Shown in pieces: positions 1-8,428 of a stretch of DNA of 31,362 nucleotides. The position numbers and the translations under genes are program-made. Position 1 is the first letter of the stretch, and each line of letters opens with the position of its first letter. The stretch comes from a virus. Below the pieces are notes generated by a model. The model was not told the DNA's origin. It was given only the letters and a program-made list of their open reading frames with translations, and did no database searches. The stretch is from the IMG/VR virus record IMGVR_UViG_3300005600_000064, positions 1 through 31,362 of that record. One strand, given 5' to 3'.

Positions 1-129
1 CATGCTTTCGTGGCACGCCGTCATCATCAGAAGCTTTTCCGCAGCCGCACCGTCCATCGCCATGTCCTTCAGGACTGGCTCAATCACGTCCTTCAGGAAA
101 TCATCTGCGTTGGTTTCTGGATCTGCCAT
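1..129 (-). CDS. Small phage-type protein, partial (runs off left edge)
   Basis: An open frame starts at an ATG at 129 with a GGGAGA ribosome site nine bases upstream and continues to the window edge, giving 43 residues that begin MADPETNADDFLKDVIEP. The pattern 'FL..VI.PVL..M.M...AAE.LLM.TA..ES' resembles short proteins found beside tail or lysis genes in many siphophages, but I cannot assign a function. It is on the same strand as the structural genes and follows the M15 peptidase after a 65-base gap, so it is probably part of the same late operon. Confidence 0.55.
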   Translation of the reverse strand, partial: MADPETNADDFLKDVIEPVLKDMAMDGAAAEKLLMMTACHESM

Positions 130-194
130 GGCTGCTCTCCCTTAGTGCATGAGGGTGTAAATTATACCAAAGATTGCAGAAGCGCCACTCCGCG

Positions 195-728
195 CTATTC
201 AGCGGCTGCCAGCGTGGTTGCACCCGCGCCCACAATGCCCGGCACGGCACGTACACAGCCCGCGTCCCGGAACAGGGTTTCCGCCAAACCGCGGTTACCA
301 CCCAGCCGCCGGTGCGACACATGGATGTGACTTTGAAGGACGTCGCCCGCCCCCTTCCTGTGAACCAGGCGGAACTGGTCGAACGGCAGGTCCGTTTGCG
401 CGGCCAGTGTGAAAGCGGCGTCGAAGCTGTTCATGCCTTCAACAATGAAATCAGCAGCCTCGCCAAACAGATGCTGGCTGTCCCGCGCGCCGCCAAGCAA
501 CCGGTTCAGCGTTTGGCTTCGAAAACCGGAAGTGATCCGGAGCCGCTTTCCCAAGCGATTTTGCATGGGTTCAAGTACGCGCTCGCACAGGGCTTTCAGG
601 TTCGCCACCTCCGCCACGTCGCGCGGTACATTCGGCAGGCCCAGCCTTGAGGCCGTAGCGCTGCGGGTAAAGAAGGGCAGACGGAAGTGATCTGACAGCG
701 CCATACGCGGGTGAATGCCGACAGTCAT
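195..728 (-). CDS. M15-family peptidoglycan peptidase (putative endolysin)
   Basis: The product is 177 residues. It carries the M15A zinc-peptidase signature: 'ITSGFRS' followed by 'SQHLFGEAADF' (His and Asp zinc ligands) and a later 'HIHVS' (third ligand). Family members cut peptide cross-links in peptidoglycan, and phage versions act as endolysins. There is no signal peptide, so export would depend on a holin; the two upstream genes encode small membrane proteins suited to that role. The ATG at 728 overlaps the TGA of the upstream gene (TGATG), which favours it over the GTG three codons earlier. The last ~25 residues (Ala/Gly-rich) are less typical. In GTA-like clusters the wall hydrolase is usually an NlpC/P60 protein before the tail-tip gene; that gene is absent here. 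Confidence 0.85.
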   Translation of the reverse strand: MTVGIHPRMALSDHFRLPFFTRSATASRLGLPNVPRDVAEVANLKALCERVLEPMQNRLGKRLRITSGFRSQTLNRLLGGARDSQHLFGEAADFIVEGMNSFDAAFTLAAQTDLPFDQFRLVHRKGAGDVLQSHIHVSHRRLGGNRGLAETLFRDAGCVRAVPGIVGAGATTLAAAE

Positions 729-970
729 CAGAACCACCCCAGCTTGTCAGTGATAAGAAACACCAGCAGCCCGCCAATCTGCGCGAGCGCGATCAGCAAA
801 AGCTTGACCACAAGGGCCCAGCGGCGGCCGCACTCGGCCTCGTGGCGCTCAATGCGGTCCAGCGCCAGCGTGGCCTTCAACAATGCCGCGTTGGCGGTTT
901 CGCTGCCGTCCTGCAACAGAGTGTGTGCGCCTGTGTGATACTCTTTCTTGAAGCCCTGCGCTGTCATCAC
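728..970 (-). CDS. Small membrane protein, XhlA-like (lysis accessory)
   Basis: This 80-residue protein has a charged, probably coiled-coil N-terminal half (about residues 25-50, 'ALLKATLALDRIERHEAEC') and one membrane segment near the C-terminus ('LLLIALAQIGGLLVFLI'). That layout matches the XhlA/haemolysin-type proteins encoded next to holins and endolysins. The start overlaps the stop of the upstream membrane protein gene, and its own stop overlaps the ATG of the M15 peptidase, so the three genes look translationally coupled. The lysis role is inferred from topology and neighbours; sequence similarity to a named family was not tested. Confidence 0.6.
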   Translation of the reverse strand: MMTAQGFKKEYHTGAHTLLQDGSETANAALLKATLALDRIERHEAECGRRWALVVKLLLIALAQIGGLLVFLITDKLGWF

Positions 971-1401
971 AGCGCCCCCGCGACTATGGCGAGCAAAAGC
1001 CCAAGCATCAGGGCAACCAGCACCGCGATGAAGCGCTTTTTCTCCAGCGCGTGCCAGCGCCAGAAATCAAACGCCTTCAGAGGCGGCAGGGCGAACACAT
1101 CGTCCCAATCCAGCGCCGCGCGCTCAGCGCCCATGCCCCAGAAAACGCCCATCAGAAAGACAGTCCAATTGAGGCACAGAAGCGCCGCCCAGATATCCAT
1201 AAGCCCAAAACCAGCACCAGATACGACCAGCCCAAGCGGCAGCACCACAAGCTGCTGCAGCACAAGCGCAAGCGCCCCGCGCTTGAGGGCCGGACGGGCA
1301 TAAAAAAAGCGGCCGATGGATGATGCCATGGCCGCCCGAATTGATCTCAAGGCGCACAAAGGCGCCGCCGCCCACGTTCGGGCGCGTTCGAATAGTTTCA
1401 T
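967..1401 (-). CDS. Multi-span membrane protein in lysis cluster
   Basis: The product is 144 residues. It has an N-terminal basic, amphipathic stretch and then about three hydrophobic segments: 'GALALVLQQLVVLPLGLVV', 'LLCLNWTVFLMGVFWG' and C-terminal 'FIAVLVALMLGLLLAIVAG'. An AGGGA site precedes the ATG at 1401, which I prefer to an upstream start nine codons earlier that lacks a site. It is followed by a coupled single-span protein and the M15 peptidase, so a holin-like role is possible, but it is longer than most holins and I do not recognise the family. Confidence 0.6.
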   Translation of the reverse strand: MKLFERARTWAAAPLCALRSIRAAMASSIGRFFYARPALKRGALALVLQQLVVLPLGLVVSGAGFGLMDIWAALLCLNWTVFLMGVFWGMGAERAALDWDDVFALPPLKAFDFWRWHALEKKRFIAVLVALMLGLLLAIVAGAL

Positions 1402-1417
1402 GATTTTCCCTAAATTT

Positions 1418-1906
1418 TTAAGTCGCACCGATCAGGGATCGGATTTCCGACCCCGCAGCCTGCCGCGCAGCCGCACCGACCGCTTTTTCGGCTTCCTCAC
1501 GGGCGATCTGGTCCCAAATGGCCAGCACCTCGGCCACGGCTTCACTCGCCGCCGGGTCGATCGGGCCCCGATGAATCCAGGCCGCATCTTCATCCGAATA
1601 CTGGTATAGCTGCCCGTCATGGCGGACCAGTTCACCGGCAATACCCGGGCTTTCCGGAACCGCCACGCCATCCGAAAAGATCGGGGCTGTCAATTCCGCC
1701 ATCTCAATCACCACAGAGCATGACGCCAGTGGGTCCTGCAACGCCTGTCCTGTCGCATCACACACTTGCGCGGCCAGGGAAAAACGATACTGGTTTTGCG
1801 CCTTGTCTGTCGGGCTTTCCGCCACCTTCACCCGTACAAAAATGCCGGTTGCAGCCTGATAGACCCGGTAAGCCGGGTCAAGCCCGGCGATCTCGATAAC
1901 ATTCAT
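1418..1906 (-). CDS. Phage protein downstream of the tail-tip gene (unknown)
   Basis: This 162-residue protein starts at the ATG at 1906, just after an AAGGA site, and lies 10 bases beyond the stop of the tail-tip gene. The first part looks beta-rich ('YRVYQAATGIFVRVKV', 'CSVVIEMAEL'). A middle segment reads 'HDGQLYQYSDEDAAWIHRG', and the C-terminal 50 residues are helical and Ala/Glu-rich. Small proteins in this position commonly act in fibre or tail-tip assembly; that is inference. Longer reading from 2086 is rejected because it lies inside the tail-tip gene. Confidence 0.6.
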   Translation of the reverse strand: MNVIEIAGLDPAYRVYQAATGIFVRVKVAESPTDKAQNQYRFSLAAQVCDATGQALQDPLASCSVVIEMAELTAPIFSDGVAVPESPGIAGELVRHDGQLYQYSDEDAAWIHRGPIDPAASEAVAEVLAIWDQIAREEAEKAVGAAARQAAGSEIRSLIGAT

Positions 1907-1916
1907 AACTGTGTCC

Positions 1917-4900
1917 TTACGGTATCTGATAATTCGGGTCGTATGTGCCGCCGCCGCCACCAGCCCCGCCGGTGTAGCCATAGTTGGTGCCGCTGCTATT
2001 GGGCAGCGTGACATACCCAAGATAGATGGCGTTCTCCGGAATGGACGTGCGGTTGGATTTGGTGATGTAGGAGACTTCCGCATCAATACTGTTCAGGAAA
2101 GGGTCCACCAGATAGACATGCCAGCTGGACCCGCCAGCTTTGGGGATATATGTCGTCCCATAGCTCACCGAATGGGTTTCATCCTGGTGGATCGTGAAAC
2201 TCAGCACTTTGATGCGGGGGCTGCCGCTATTCCATTCGCCGCGCAGGGGTTGGGATGGTTCGATGGCGATCACGCCTGCCTGCACCTGTGTGGGCAAGTC
2301 ACCACCCCCTTTCAATTCGCCCGGGATCGCCAGGCTATCGATCGCATCCAAAGGAACCGGCTCGGGATAAATACCAGCGGAAACGAATTTCCTGCGTTGC
2401 CGGTTCACCCAACCGATGATGAAATAATTGCCATCTTTCGGGGCCTTGAACCATCCAAGGTTGGCACGATAATATTCGAATTCGCTGGCATTGGGGAACG
2501 GGCGCCGGACAACACCCACGTGCGTATCAGCTGCCTGAGTGTGGACAAACCGGTTACCGCCTGAAGCATCCAGCACCAGCATGTGATAGCCGTTGGCGGC
2601 AATGCCAGCGAAACAGGTGCTTTCACCCAGATTAGTAGTGCCGCCAAATTCGAATTTGACACCGTTATCCTTGTAAAAAACAGCCTTTTGGGTCCGGTCT
2701 GGATAAAGCCCTGTTGCGCTATCAACACCAAAAAAGCGGATACGGTCATTGTTTGGGTTGCCATTGCTGTGCTCATTGATGGCCAGCGCAACAGACATCC
2801 GCCCGGATACGCTGTTCCACACCGCAGTGGTGCCCAGCCCGGCGTCATCCACCAGCTGGCTGGTGTTGGTCAGCATATTGCCGACCGCCTCCCAGATCAC
2901 ACCGTTGAAGCCATAGAGGATATTGTCATTGGTGTCGTACCACAGGTCACCCACCTTACCCGATGATGGAGCTGTATTATTATAGATGACAGTATTGGAA
3001 CTTGCCGCTTCTTCCCATACGCCCGCCGTAAGGACATACAGCTTCACATTCACCGTATCGAACCAGAAAGACCCTTCCGGCAGGTCCGCGGTTGCGGGGG
3101 CTGTGCTGGCGCGCAGCACCTCGATCCCCGCTGTCACTGACGCCAGCTTCGTCCAATAGGTGGTGTTGGTCGGCACAATACCCGAAATATCATAGTCCCA
3201 CTTCATCCAATAGCTGAAGCCCATATATTCCACCACATCGCCTTTTTTATAGCCGGTGGTGAGCTGAAAGTCGCCACGGTGTCGGTTGCTTGTTGCCTCG
3301 TCATCGATGTCCGAAAGCTTGGACACCGTCGGATTGATATAGATAGTATCGACAAGTTCGTCCGACTGTTGCCCGCGCTGGGTCCAATATACCAGACGCA
3401 CGTCATAACTCTTGTCATCTGCAAGACCGGAGATTCGGTAGCTGGTAACGTCGCGCGCCAGATACGCCTGATTGGTGTAGTCTGCGTCGCCGCTGTGATC
3501 CAGCAAATCGCCTCCATCGTGATTGTGTTCTACAGGCACAGGTCCGCTATGTTCGCGCCAACTGATCTCAATCCGATCAATCCCCACTGTTGCATCCGGC
3601 GCTTGCCATGACATCTCCAACCCTGTGATCACGCTACCGTCTGATTTGGCGTCATGGGTTTCAACATGCGCAAGGCCCGTAATCGCCGGTGGGTCCAGCC
3701 ACAGGTCGGCTGTGTCCATGCTGTTATCAAGCGGCTCTTCGGTGCGGGCGTCCGGGTTATAGACGCTGTCTTCATATTTCAGCAGGTCGACCTCGACCTC
3801 AAGCGTTGGGGAAATCTGAACCTTCTCGACAATGAAACGGCCTGCGTCCCCACTAAAGCCCTTTTCGGCATAATCGAGATCAATCACATCGCCGGGCTCA
3901 AGCAGCATGGCGTGGGGCGCCAGCCGCATACCCTGGATCTGATAGGCCACCCGGCTTTTGCGCACCAGATATTCGGCATAGGCCTGCGCACGGTAAAAGT
4001 CGGTGATGGTTTTCACCTGCTTGGTGGTGTGCAGCGCCTGGCCGCCATCTTCATTCACGAAACCCGTGTGGGTCTGGCTGCCCTTTTCGGGCCAGGAGAC
4101 TGTGTCGTCCTCGAAATTCTTGTTTTCGTTCTGGAACTCGATCGTGATCCGGTTCAGGCGGCCCTCACGGTTGCCGCGACGGCTGGTCCAGTCGCCAATG
4201 ATGCTGCTTTTATCAAAGGTTGCTATCGCCGTGGTCGTCGTGTCCTCAAGAACCAGCCGGTGCCGGCCATTGGACCAGCTGAGCGCCCAGCCGAACCCTT
4301 CCAGAAGCTGTTCCAGGTTTTTCACCACGCCGTCCTTGGGGTTCAGCACGGCAGCCCCATGCCAACGCGGCTGGGTAATCCCCACCTGGCGCGGTCGGAA
4401 AGTGGGGTAATACTGCCCCTGGCCGATGGTGATAAACTCGCCCAGCTCCCGGTCCCACCAGCCGTTAATCGGGCTGCCGCTATCGTTCGCCTGCCGCGGC
4501 GGGATGGTCATGGCCTGGTCGCACTGGTCCGCCGCCGTCATGAAGCTTTCAAAATCGATCTCTTCTTGCGCCGCGGCGAACCCATAGGAGGCCATGAGGT
4601 AATCCAGCACCAGAAGCGCCCGGTTCTCGCTATAAGTCCATGTAGACTCGTCAGCCAGCAACTGCGAACCAGCGCCATTTGGCTGATTGATATCCTGTCG
4701 CGGGTCGTAGACCCTGATACCCTTGATCTGCGCCTTCAGCTCTGGTTCAGCTGTGAATTGCGGTTTCTTGGATGAATTATAAAAACGCGACCATGTGTAG
4801 GCAACGCCCGACCCCTTATGGTTTGCCGTCCAGCGGCTGGAGGCCGCAGACAAGGCCGTCATGGCGGTCTGGGTGTCGCTGCCATAGTTGCTGAGCGCGC

Positions 4901-5258
4901 GAAAATAGGGGCGCTTCTTGAAGCGCGCCGCCGTCGCCGCGTCACCATCCAGCCAGAATTTTTCAATGGCCGAAATCTCGCCCTGCCCCCACACATCCAC
5001 CCGGTGCAAGAAGTCATAGTTGTCGCGCGTTTCTTCATATTTGCTGCCGATCTGGGTGATGAAGCTGTGATCATAGGCATACGTGCCTTCAGGCGCATTG
5101 CTCCTGGACACAGTCTTGAAAACCTTGATGGGGGTTACCCGCCTGCGGCCATAGATGATGGGCAGGCCCGCAGCCGCCGAGGCCTTCGACACCTGAATGC
5201 GCTGGCTGGGGACGCCCCCAAGGCCCAACAGCCCGCCAAGAAACGAAAATAGACCCAT
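1917..5258 (-). CDS. Tail-tip / host-attachment protein (phage lambda J-like)
   Basis: The 1113-residue product is the central tail-tip protein, expected to form the end of the tail and contact the host. It starts with a glycine-rich hydrophobic stretch ('LFSFLGGLLGLGG'), typical of J-like proteins. An N-terminal ~550-residue section resembles the hub domains of the lambda J/GTA gp15 group, a fibronectin-III-like region follows ('ITGLELSWQAPDATVGIDR'-type strands), then repeated 'GDLWYDTNDN' and 'GSFWFDTVN' type motifs typical of fibre proteins, and a glycine-rich C-terminus. The ATG at 5258 follows a GGAGG site and overlaps the stop of the upstream hub gene (TAATG). It is shorter than RcGTA gp15 (about 1300 residues). 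Confidence 0.85.
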   Translation of the reverse strand: MGLFSFLGGLLGLGGVPSQRIQVSKASAAAGLPIIYGRRRVTPIKVFKTVSRSNAPEGTYAYDHSFITQIGSKYEETRDNYDFLHRVDVWGQGEISAIEKFWLDGDAATAARFKKRPYFRALSNYGSDTQTAMTALSAASSRWTANHKGSGVAYTWSRFYNSSKKPQFTAEPELKAQIKGIRVYDPRQDINQPNGAGSQLLADESTWTYSENRALLVLDYLMASYGFAAAQEEIDFESFMTAADQCDQAMTIPPRQANDSGSPINGWWDRELGEFITIGQGQYYPTFRPRQVGITQPRWHGAAVLNPKDGVVKNLEQLLEGFGWALSWSNGRHRLVLEDTTTTAIATFDKSSIIGDWTSRRGNREGRLNRITIEFQNENKNFEDDTVSWPEKGSQTHTGFVNEDGGQALHTTKQVKTITDFYRAQAYAEYLVRKSRVAYQIQGMRLAPHAMLLEPGDVIDLDYAEKGFSGDAGRFIVEKVQISPTLEVEVDLLKYEDSVYNPDARTEEPLDNSMDTADLWLDPPAITGLAHVETHDAKSDGSVITGLEMSWQAPDATVGIDRIEISWREHSGPVPVEHNHDGGDLLDHSGDADYTNQAYLARDVTSYRISGLADDKSYDVRLVYWTQRGQQSDELVDTIYINPTVSKLSDIDDEATSNRHRGDFQLTTGYKKGDVVEYMGFSYWMKWDYDISGIVPTNTTYWTKLASVTAGIEVLRASTAPATADLPEGSFWFDTVNVKLYVLTAGVWEEAASSNTVIYNNTAPSSGKVGDLWYDTNDNILYGFNGVIWEAVGNMLTNTSQLVDDAGLGTTAVWNSVSGRMSVALAINEHSNGNPNNDRIRFFGVDSATGLYPDRTQKAVFYKDNGVKFEFGGTTNLGESTCFAGIAANGYHMLVLDASGGNRFVHTQAADTHVGVVRRPFPNASEFEYYRANLGWFKAPKDGNYFIIGWVNRQRRKFVSAGIYPEPVPLDAIDSLAIPGELKGGGDLPTQVQAGVIAIEPSQPLRGEWNSGSPRIKVLSFTIHQDETHSVSYGTTYIPKAGGSSWHVYLVDPFLNSIDAEVSYITKSNRTSIPENAIYLGYVTLPNSSGTNYGYTGGAGGGGGTYDPNYQIP

Positions 5259-5812
5259 TATGCCTTGCCTCCCCAACCCAGGTTGGTGCGCTCTTCGTAC
5301 GCGAATTCAAAGAATTTGTCGCCCGGATAATCCTGTGTCTGGGTGTCATTGCTGGTGACACGGCCCGCCGTCAGGTCGGGTTTCGACCAGGGGCTGGTGA
5401 TCTTGATGGACACGACAGAGGACCTGTCGCTTTCGCGTTCAGACCAGCTGTGAAAGGTGCCCTTATAAAGGCTGATCACTTCTGTCTCATCCAGCGGCCC
5501 ATCGGCTGCTGGAAACGCCAGATAGATAGCGCAGTCGCGGCCGGTCAGGTTAACCGCCCCAAGGCCCGCGGGGATGGTCCCGTCCACGCCCGAGAGGGTC
5601 ACGGTGTAGCTCTGCAGTTTGATGCCGCGTTCGCGCACAATGGAGGAAAGGCTCAGGATATCGCCCTGGCTTTGATAGGTAGCGCCGCCAAAACTAAGCG
5701 CCCGGTCAAAATCGGTCAGATACAGGCCACCCGCGATATCCACCAGCCAGGCAAAACGAAAGGCTTCTGATTGCAGCTTCAATAGGACAGCGTTTGGAAC
5801 ATTCTGCATCAT
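5258..5812 (-). CDS. DUF2163-like tail hub protein
   Basis: The product is 184 residues and resembles the N-terminal part of DUF2163/GTA gp13-type proteins: 'WLVDIAGGLYLTDFDRAL' followed by 'GATYQSQGDILSLSSI'. These proteins belong to the distal tail/baseplate hub. The ATG overlaps the previous stop by four bases, and the end overlaps the tail-tip start, so expression is coupled on both sides. Full GTA gp13 proteins are near 300 residues and are followed by an NlpC/P60 hydrolase; here the protein is short and the hydrolase gene is missing. Confidence 0.7.
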   Translation of the reverse strand: MMQNVPNAVLLKLQSEAFRFAWLVDIAGGLYLTDFDRALSFGGATYQSQGDILSLSSIVRERGIKLQSYTVTLSGVDGTIPAGLGAVNLTGRDCAIYLAFPAADGPLDETEVISLYKGTFHSWSERESDRSSVVSIKITSPWSKPDLTAGRVTSNDTQTQDYPGDKFFEFAYEERTNLGWGGKA

Positions 5813-6297
5813 ACCACTCTCTCCACCAGATCGATTTCAAGGCGGATCAGGCCGGACCGTCCAAGCTTGATAATCTGCGCGTCATTCCTGAGCGAACAGC
5901 GCATCATGACGCCCGAGGTGATGGGTGTTGCCCCGGGGGCTGAAGGCATCAGCCTGGGGGACGCACCGGCTTCCACAATCCGGTACAGTTTGTTACTGGC
6001 GTCACCGACAATGTTGGCGAAATTGCCCACCTCAAGGCCGGGGGTGCCCGACATATCGTCCGGCAACTGCACCCGGAAGATGCCAAGTTGGCCTTCCTGC
6101 TCTTCAAGAAAGGCAATGATGGGGGCCGCCTGATCGCGCCGCATGTCGGGATACACCAGCGTCATCTCATAATATTGCCCGCCATATTTGCGGCTCAGGA
6201 TCTTGCCGCTGATGGCCATGCTGGACTGTGTGCGATAGTTGGACCGAATGCGGTAAGACACCGGCGCTGGCGATGTCGGCAGGTAAAGGCTGGGCAT
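5809..6297 (-). CDS. Distal tail protein
   Basis: This 162-residue protein sits between the tape measure and the hub protein, the usual place of a distal-tail ring protein. It is beta-rich, with 'YEMTLVYPDMRRDQAAPIIA' followed by 'EGQLGIFRVQLPDD' and 'LEVGNFANIVGDASNKLYRI'. The ATG has an AAGGA site eight bases upstream. It does not show the typical DUF2460 (GTA gp12) pattern, so I name it from position and composition only. Confidence 0.6.
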   Translation of the reverse strand: MPSLYLPTSPAPVSYRIRSNYRTQSSMAISGKILSRKYGGQYYEMTLVYPDMRRDQAAPIIAFLEEQEGQLGIFRVQLPDDMSGTPGLEVGNFANIVGDASNKLYRIVEAGASPRLMPSAPGATPITSGVMMRCSLRNDAQIIKLGRSGLIRLEIDLVERVV

Positions 6298-6328
6298 GAA
6301 TGCGTCCTTGAAGTCGGGGAATGGGAGG

Positions 6329-7252
6329 TTAGTCGAACGGGGCCGCGAGCGCGTGGTCGGCGAAGATATCGCGGATCATGCTTTCAAGCGCGCCGCGGTT
6401 CTTCTCAATACTGTCGGCGGGTGCGTTGCCGTTGATCGTCAGGTTCACACTTGGGCTGTTGGTCACCGTACTCTCGCGGCTATTTACCGTGGTTTGCGCC
6501 CCCTTCAGGTAGGTGGAAAGATCGCGGTTCAGGCGCTTGTCCACCACCCGCTCTCCCTTTTCCAAAAGGTAGGTACCGGTGCTTGGAACCTTGTCGAGCC
6601 CGTCGTGCGCCTGGCCTTTGATGGCGGCAATTTGCTGAGCGCCTGTCGCTGCCACAAGCGCTGCCTGCGCGATATTCAAGGGCCACGGCGGACCGTTTGG
6701 CGGGCCGGAAAAGGCAGATGAAATCCCTTTCGCGGTGTCGATCACCACGGCTGCGATAGACGCAGCCTTATGAACCGCCGCAAGCTTCTTCAACCCCAAG
6801 ACCGAGTTGGCAAGCTTGGAGGCCCAGACCTTCTTGTCGCTATCGATACGCTTCTGGTCTTCTTCCTGCTGGGTTTGCGTGCGCTTCTTCTCGCCCGCCT
6901 CCAACTCTTCCCCTGTGCCGTCCGCCGCACCCGCCTTATTGGGGGCTTCGTCTTTGCCACCGCCAAACATAGCGCTGAAACCATCACCAAGCTCTGCAAA
7001 CAAAGCAGTCAGCACATCGACGTCCTTGGTCTTCGCCTCGCTGTCCTTAAAGAGTGCCGCGAAGGACGGACCACCGCCGCCACCGTCGTCAACGATAGAA
7101 GACCCCGAGCCGCCGCCACTGCCGGGCTTGGTGACGGTGGCAAGCGATTGCCCCAGCGTTACCAGCGACTGTCCAACCTGCCCCAGGGGCTGACCAAGCG
7201 CCGCCAACTGATCGGCAAGACTGGCTGTTTGCCCGGTTTCATTTTCTGTCAT
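6329..7252 (-). CDS. Short tail tape-measure protein
   Basis: The 307-residue protein ends with a sequence typical of siphophage tape measures: Ala-rich helices ('AASIAAVVIDTAKGISSAF', 'LNIAQAALVAATGAQQIAA') and then 'GQAHDGLDKVPSTGTYLLEKG'-like residues. The N-terminal half is low-complexity and helical with Gly/Ser linkers. Tape-measure length sets tail length; 307 residues implies a short tail, like those of GTAs (RcGTA gp11 is about 220 residues), compared with 800-1500 in most siphophages. The ATG overlaps the stop of the upstream chaperone gene by four bases. Confidence 0.85.
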   Translation of the reverse strand: MTENETGQTASLADQLAALGQPLGQVGQSLVTLGQSLATVTKPGSGGGSGSSIVDDGGGGGPSFAALFKDSEAKTKDVDVLTALFAELGDGFSAMFGGGKDEAPNKAGAADGTGEELEAGEKKRTQTQQEEDQKRIDSDKKVWASKLANSVLGLKKLAAVHKAASIAAVVIDTAKGISSAFSGPPNGPPWPLNIAQAALVAATGAQQIAAIKGQAHDGLDKVPSTGTYLLEKGERVVDKRLNRDLSTYLKGAQTTVNSRESTVTNSPSVNLTINGNAPADSIEKNRGALESMIRDIFADHALAAPFD

Positions 7253-7470
7253 GATTGATCATACCTTTTTGCTAGTGCGAGCAGGCGTTCCCTGGTCATC
7301 GGCTCGGGCGCGCCAGTCTGGTCAGACCCGGTATCCGGGTTGATGCCGTTAGCCCGCTGCCACCCCCGAAGCCGCAATTTCAACTCGGGCAATGTCTGGC
7401 GAAATGTCTGGCGCGGAGACTGGCCCAGCATGGCGCCAAGTTCCACCAGGCCACCCCAGTCAATAGACAC
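7249..7470 (-). CDS. Tail assembly chaperone-like protein (GTA g10.1 / DUF2376-like)
   Basis: The product is 73 residues. The pattern 'WGGLVELGAMLGQSPRQTF', then 'LPELKLRLRGWQRANG' and C-terminal 'LLALAKRYDQS', fits the small protein that follows the GTA tail chaperone (Phage_TAC/DUF2376 type). It starts with GTG three bases past the stop of the upstream gene, with only a weak ribosome site, so translation is probably by re-initiation. It sits directly before the tape-measure gene, as expected for an assembly chaperone. Confidence 0.7.
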   Translation of the reverse strand: MSIDWGGLVELGAMLGQSPRQTFRQTLPELKLRLRGWQRANGINPDTGSDQTGAPEPMTRERLLALAKRYDQS

Positions 7471-7472
7471 AC

Positions 7473-7862
7473 CTACAGTGTCTTTTGTACCGGTTCCGGT
7501 TTCGGCCTGCCCGCTGCCTGCTTTCCCGTAGGTTGCCCAGCCTTCAGTTGCTCTCCATCCGGCTGGAGCGTGGCCTCAAGGCAGCTTGAGATGGCCGTTG
7601 CGGCCTCTGCAAGCCCTGCCCGCACCAGCTTCTCTGCCGCCCGCCGACAGGCCGCTTCATCACCAAAATCCCCACCTGTCATGGCCAGGTACAGAACGGC
7701 CATATCCTTAAGGCGGAACTCGGGAAACCGGGTGCTCAGGAACGGTACAAGGCCCATGCCGAAATGGTCTTCAAGGTCCATCATGGTACCAATATCAAGG
7801 CGCAGGCGCACGGTTCGTGCACCCACGCGGAGGCTGGCTTCGCCACATAGTTTTCGTGCCAT
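7473..7862 (-). CDS. GTA gp10-like tail assembly chaperone
   Basis: The product is 129 residues. It begins with 'GEASLRVGARTVRLRLDIGT', like the 'G...L.LGGR...LR' opening of GTA gp10/Phage_TAC proteins, followed by a helical middle and a Gln/Lys/Pro-rich tail. It lies between the major tail protein and the tape measure, the conserved place for a tail chaperone. The ATG at 7862 has a TAAGG site. Confidence 0.75.
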   Translation of the reverse strand: MARKLCGEASLRVGARTVRLRLDIGTMMDLEDHFGMGLVPFLSTRFPEFRLKDMAVLYLAMTGGDFGDEAACRRAAEKLVRAGLAEAATAISSCLEATLQPDGEQLKAGQPTGKQAAGRPKPEPVQKTL

Positions 7863-7871
7863 GGAAATGCC

Positions 7872-8270
7872 TTAGGCGAAGGTAATGGGGCCGGCGGAGT
7901 CAAGGGTGATGTTGTAGGTCACCGCACCTTCGTGCGCGCCAGTCATCGAAAGCGCCGTGATGGCGAACGGGCCCGTGTAAGTGCCAAAGCCGGGCACGAT
8001 AATTTCGCAAAGCGGATGCGTGCCCGCCAGCACATGGGTGTGCGCCAGCGTAAAAGCGGCATCGTTCATAAACACGCCGTTACCATTTGTGCTGATAGAC
8101 CTGAGGCCCGCACCATCTAGCAGTTCCTTGAAGCCTGCACTGTCCTTGCTGGTAACATCCACGGTTTCACCATTGATGCTGAATTCGTTCGACTGAAAGC
8201 CTCCTATCAGTTGATAGTCCGTGCCGTCGTGGATCTTCAGCAGCAGCTCTTTACCTTGTTGCGCGGCCAT
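7872..8270 (-). CDS. Major tail tube protein (TP901-1/GTA gp9-like)
   Basis: The 132-residue protein begins MAAQQGKELLLKI and contains 'SFSINGETVDVTSKDSAGF'-type residues (here 'EFSINGETVDVTSKDSAGF') with 'ELLDGAGLRSISTNGNGVF', the hallmark of TP901-1-family tail tube proteins, which stack as hexamers. The ATG at 8270 has an AAGGAGAG site, so I prefer it to the earlier start six codons upstream. The gene is separated from the tail terminator gene by a 1.1-kb plus-strand insertion. Confidence 0.9.
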   Translation of the reverse strand: MAAQQGKELLLKIHDGTDYQLIGGFQSNEFSINGETVDVTSKDSAGFKELLDGAGLRSISTNGNGVFMNDAAFTLAHTHVLAGTHPLCEIIVPGFGTYTGPFAITALSMTGAHEGAVTYNITLDSAGPITFA

Positions 8271-8392
8271 GCACGCTCTCCTTTTCAAGTTGTTAAAGGT
8301 TTTCTGGGATACTGGTTGAATGCTTCGCCCGGTCCTGTGCCATTGGCGCAGCCGGGGCCAAGCAAAAGTGCTCCGCCGGGAAGCGACTTTTG

Positions 8393-8401
8393 TGCTATAG
8401 T
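8393..8401 (+). promoter_or_regulatory. Extended -10 promoter candidate
   Basis: TGCTATAGT is an extended -10 element 28 bases upstream of the plus-strand gene that starts at 8429. No good -35 is visible. The same string occurs at 21809 before another plus-strand insert gene. Confidence 0.35.
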
Positions 8402-8428
8402 TGCTGGTCTAAACTCAGGAGAATGCCA

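Noticed and set aside
3654-4775. 373-residue plus-strand open frame
   Set aside because: Antisense shadow of the tail-tip gene, which has clear family features.
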